Below are positions 63,101 to 64,000 of a stretch of DNA of 64,000 nt, piece by piece. The DNA is from a bacterium (GTDB taxonomy: Bacteria; Cyanobacteriota; Vampirovibrionia; Gastranaerophilales; Gastranaerophilaceae). A model generated the notes under the pieces. The model did no database searches and was not told the DNA's origin. It was given only the letters and a program-made list of their open reading frames with translations. Positions within the stretch are counted from its first letter, which is position 1; every line of letters starts with the position of its first letter. A program made the position numbers and the translations under genes. The stretch spans positions 43,305 through 107,304 of the forward strand of contig JAFRAO010000008.1 in NCBI GenBank assembly GCA_017405375.1. Direction: 5' to 3'.

Positions 63101-63969
63101 TCATTTAATTCAGCTAAATTTATTATATTTAAAGGTGCTTCATTACACTTACTTAATATGCCCCTTTGCTGAATTTTTAAATACTTTTCATCATCAACAT
63201 TTGCTAAATAAGATACAATATCAGAATCATTATTAGTAATTTTCATCAAATTTCTTTGTTTAACAACTTCCCATTCATCATCTGATAATTTTCCCAATTT
63301 AACTAAATGTTGTTTAAAGGCTTTAAAATCAACATAATATGAATATAAATTTCTGTTGATAATATTTTTACAAACATCCATATCTTCAATTATTTCGTAT
63401 GGATTTATTCTAAATTTATTATTCATTACTGCCATTTTTAGCATATGTTCAAGCATATATTTCAAATCATCACTATTGTTTTTCATTAAGCCGTCAATAG
63501 CAAAGTCATCAACCTCAAACATTTGTTTACCGGTATTTAAAGAAACAGAAAAAAATCTTTTTAGAAAATTTCTTTTAGCTTTATCTTCTTTAGGTAAATT
63601 ATTAATAGAATACATTAATTTATTTACAACTTTTTTATTAGGAAGATAAGTTTTTTCGCCATATTGCTGTTTTTTTAATTTTAATAATGTATCATCAGAA
63701 GAAAATTCATCTTCAGCACTTTTTATATTATTATTATTTGCAAACATGCCATTTAGTTTTCTCATAAAATTTGGCAAAAGACTTATCCCACTCAATATTA
63801 TAGGTATAGAAGCAAAACCTCCAGTTGATTTTTTAGAAATATTATTTATATTCATTGTATTTCTTTCAAAACTACCAAAACTAACTAAGCGATGATTATT
63901 ATGACGAAATACAAAATTTGAGTGATTTTCATCGCAAATTTCAAGTACATCTTTTTGTTCAACATGCAT
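60124..63969 (-). CDS. Giant HD-domain protein with degenerate internal repeats (N-terminus may lie outside window)
   Basis: The product is 1281 residues as read, but the frame is still open to the window edge at 64000 and no RBS precedes 63969. Residues about 225-480 hold nine degenerate repeats with the consensus LxxL(S/T)Dxx(W/Y)xxxxxRxL, 25-35 residues apart, for example LGKLSDDEWEVVKQRNL. Residues 860-960 form an HD domain, with His872 (LDVHTL), HD904-905 (MHDIAKSE) and His917, and HHWLKDY after it. The C-terminal 250 residues have no known motif. Nucleotide or phosphate hydrolysis is likely from the HD part; the repeats suggest a protein-binding role. Confidence 0.6.
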   Translation of the reverse strand: MHVEQKDVLEICDENHSNFVFRHNNHRLVSFGSFERNTMNINNISKKSTGGFASIPIILSGISLLPNFMRKLNGMFANNNNIKSAEDEFSSDDTLLKLKKQQYGEKTYLPNKKVVNKLMYSINNLPKEDKAKRNFLKRFFSVSLNTGKQMFEVDDFAIDGLMKNNSDDLKYMLEHMLKMAVMNNKFRINPYEIIEDMDVCKNIINRNLYSYYVDFKAFKQHLVKLGKLSDDEWEVVKQRNLMKITNNDSDIVSYLANVDDEKYLKIQQRGILSKCNEAPLNIINLAELNDNDWSIIVKRNIDIGKIHLGSNSILQDLLSITDEKWEVAQKRGLFQSKIIDNDFHLLNLSDTSWENIEKRDLRRLNNINHLVFLAELSDEKYKTAQKRNLFVSENDFDSDVDLLELSEKYWENIEKRNLRNRAYSVSLIRLAQLTDEEYNTARQRGLIDYYRNVYWFNMESEFLTKLDDDKYKLFLDRKLDEYCVPLDIKQDILNMDKKQYANFQSLLSTLKKNADYEHYEKIDEIYKLAYLDNDDFNYAEQLLLNFDYNEIQTILNSKSENRVILKNILDLLQYSKEYESKKNKILPKFIQFNNDKLNKIIQMPDYISIDCIAQLIINNNLNKVLNFELLKKNKDILLSIKKSKLSCTAQTVLISLALIPDDLQNGIRSCTLKQRMVILKNLKDIKQSPIFENNKISSLNIDGMITLLKSLTENSITPTEVSTEAAQKMHKGFFANNNPQLEKLLSTTDFTKYGKQGLPLEYSRKQFIEDLNNVLTKIDSDKQNDILTKLGITLTGDAKGYDGIIDLTKLSKESTEGQALLLATKFIKENSIQTGNKELDKALNSLIQGMPEFINTIGKQQHGTHDFSLDVHTLTVLKEAMANPNYKNLNPQEKTCLKFATIMHDIAKSELKVDEEHPINSALYARNILNKSTSKMPVEMKDRIFELIKNHHWLKDYAVEQITKDNLAVLFRRDGDLKIAQIMAEADLKGVSANGSFYNSHKKALDNFKQDLARDILDKMYSKGQAFFLRKIIVPSKIPTVIHNGKEYKVINFTQLDKNTDLSQYGFEKGTTLDNLRLFIHTVNEDKISNLEIVDKLQNPFQQGVLCASYVSVKNHPTYYKNVYGVSLECENVNIVNADYCNQGSGYFKDLAAFSNIVKSFESRELIPNYVKRKLKLTNDEYTELYKKIQSLKYVSQLENFGEVSVGNKVLRGVDIKNAYLAANDEMINRKAENQHNEANLYAPKINAVTANVNSIEEIPQQLLDFAKNRNLPIFILGKNH

Positions 63970-64000
63970 AGATGGAATATAATCATTTTTAATCGGTAAA

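Overview
The window is an AT-rich, tightly packed bacterial chromosome segment. It best fits a non-photosynthetic relative of Cyanobacteria (Vampirovibrionia/Melainabacteria, probably Gastranaerophilales). Reasons are an RpaB-like response regulator, a group-2 type sigma factor, several pseudopilins with the FTLAE signature, Gram-negative envelope genes (kdsB, an MCE/MlaD-like protein, a LolA-like protein) and several hypothetical families I associate with that group. The assignment is an inference from gene content; no 16S rRNA gene is present.

Layout. 1-4111 holds the response regulator (cut by the window edge) and an accD-accA-prmA-kdsB operon. 4182-11500 holds a matrixin-like peptidase, ybaB-recR, a glycosyltransferase, an alanine/glycine symporter, an HExxH protein, tRNA-Arg(CCG) and two hypotheticals. 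11595-16735 holds an acyl-CoA ligase and a four-gene cluster of unknown proteins with coiled-coil and Gly/Ala-rich features. 16762-25129 holds tig, clpP-clpX, polA, two pseudopilins and a small secreted protein. 25279-33523 holds uppS-rdgB, prs, upp, an MCE protein, an odd HerA-like/UvrD-tail protein, ribF and a formyltransferase. 33606-36828 holds two zinc alcohol dehydrogenases and a third pseudopilin gene interrupted by a 13-G tract.

36853-49782 is a nearly complete aryl polyene (APE) type biosynthesis cluster in two divergent operons. The leftward operon encodes a chain-length-factor-like ketosynthase, two acyltransferases, two ACPs, a membrane protein, an AMP-ligase/dehydratase fusion, a thioesterase, a LolA-like carrier, an MMPL exporter and a methyltransferase. 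The rightward operon encodes two ketosynthases, a dehydratase, a ketoreductase and a phosphopantetheinyl transferase. Together they could load, extend, reduce, dehydrate and export a conjugated polyene lipid to the outer membrane.

49817-64000 holds a short antitoxin-like protein, a beta-rich protein with a 12-bp tandem repeat, dgt, an aminotransferase, a 23S rRNA methyltransferase, rplI, a one-carbon operon (core MetE-like protein, CooC-like ATPase, folD), a sigma factor and a giant HD-domain protein running off the right edge.

The observations I rate highest are the APE cluster, the poly-G tract that looks like a phase-variation switch in a pseudopilin gene, and the 13.5-16.7 kb operon whose first and last proteins share an N-terminal signature.
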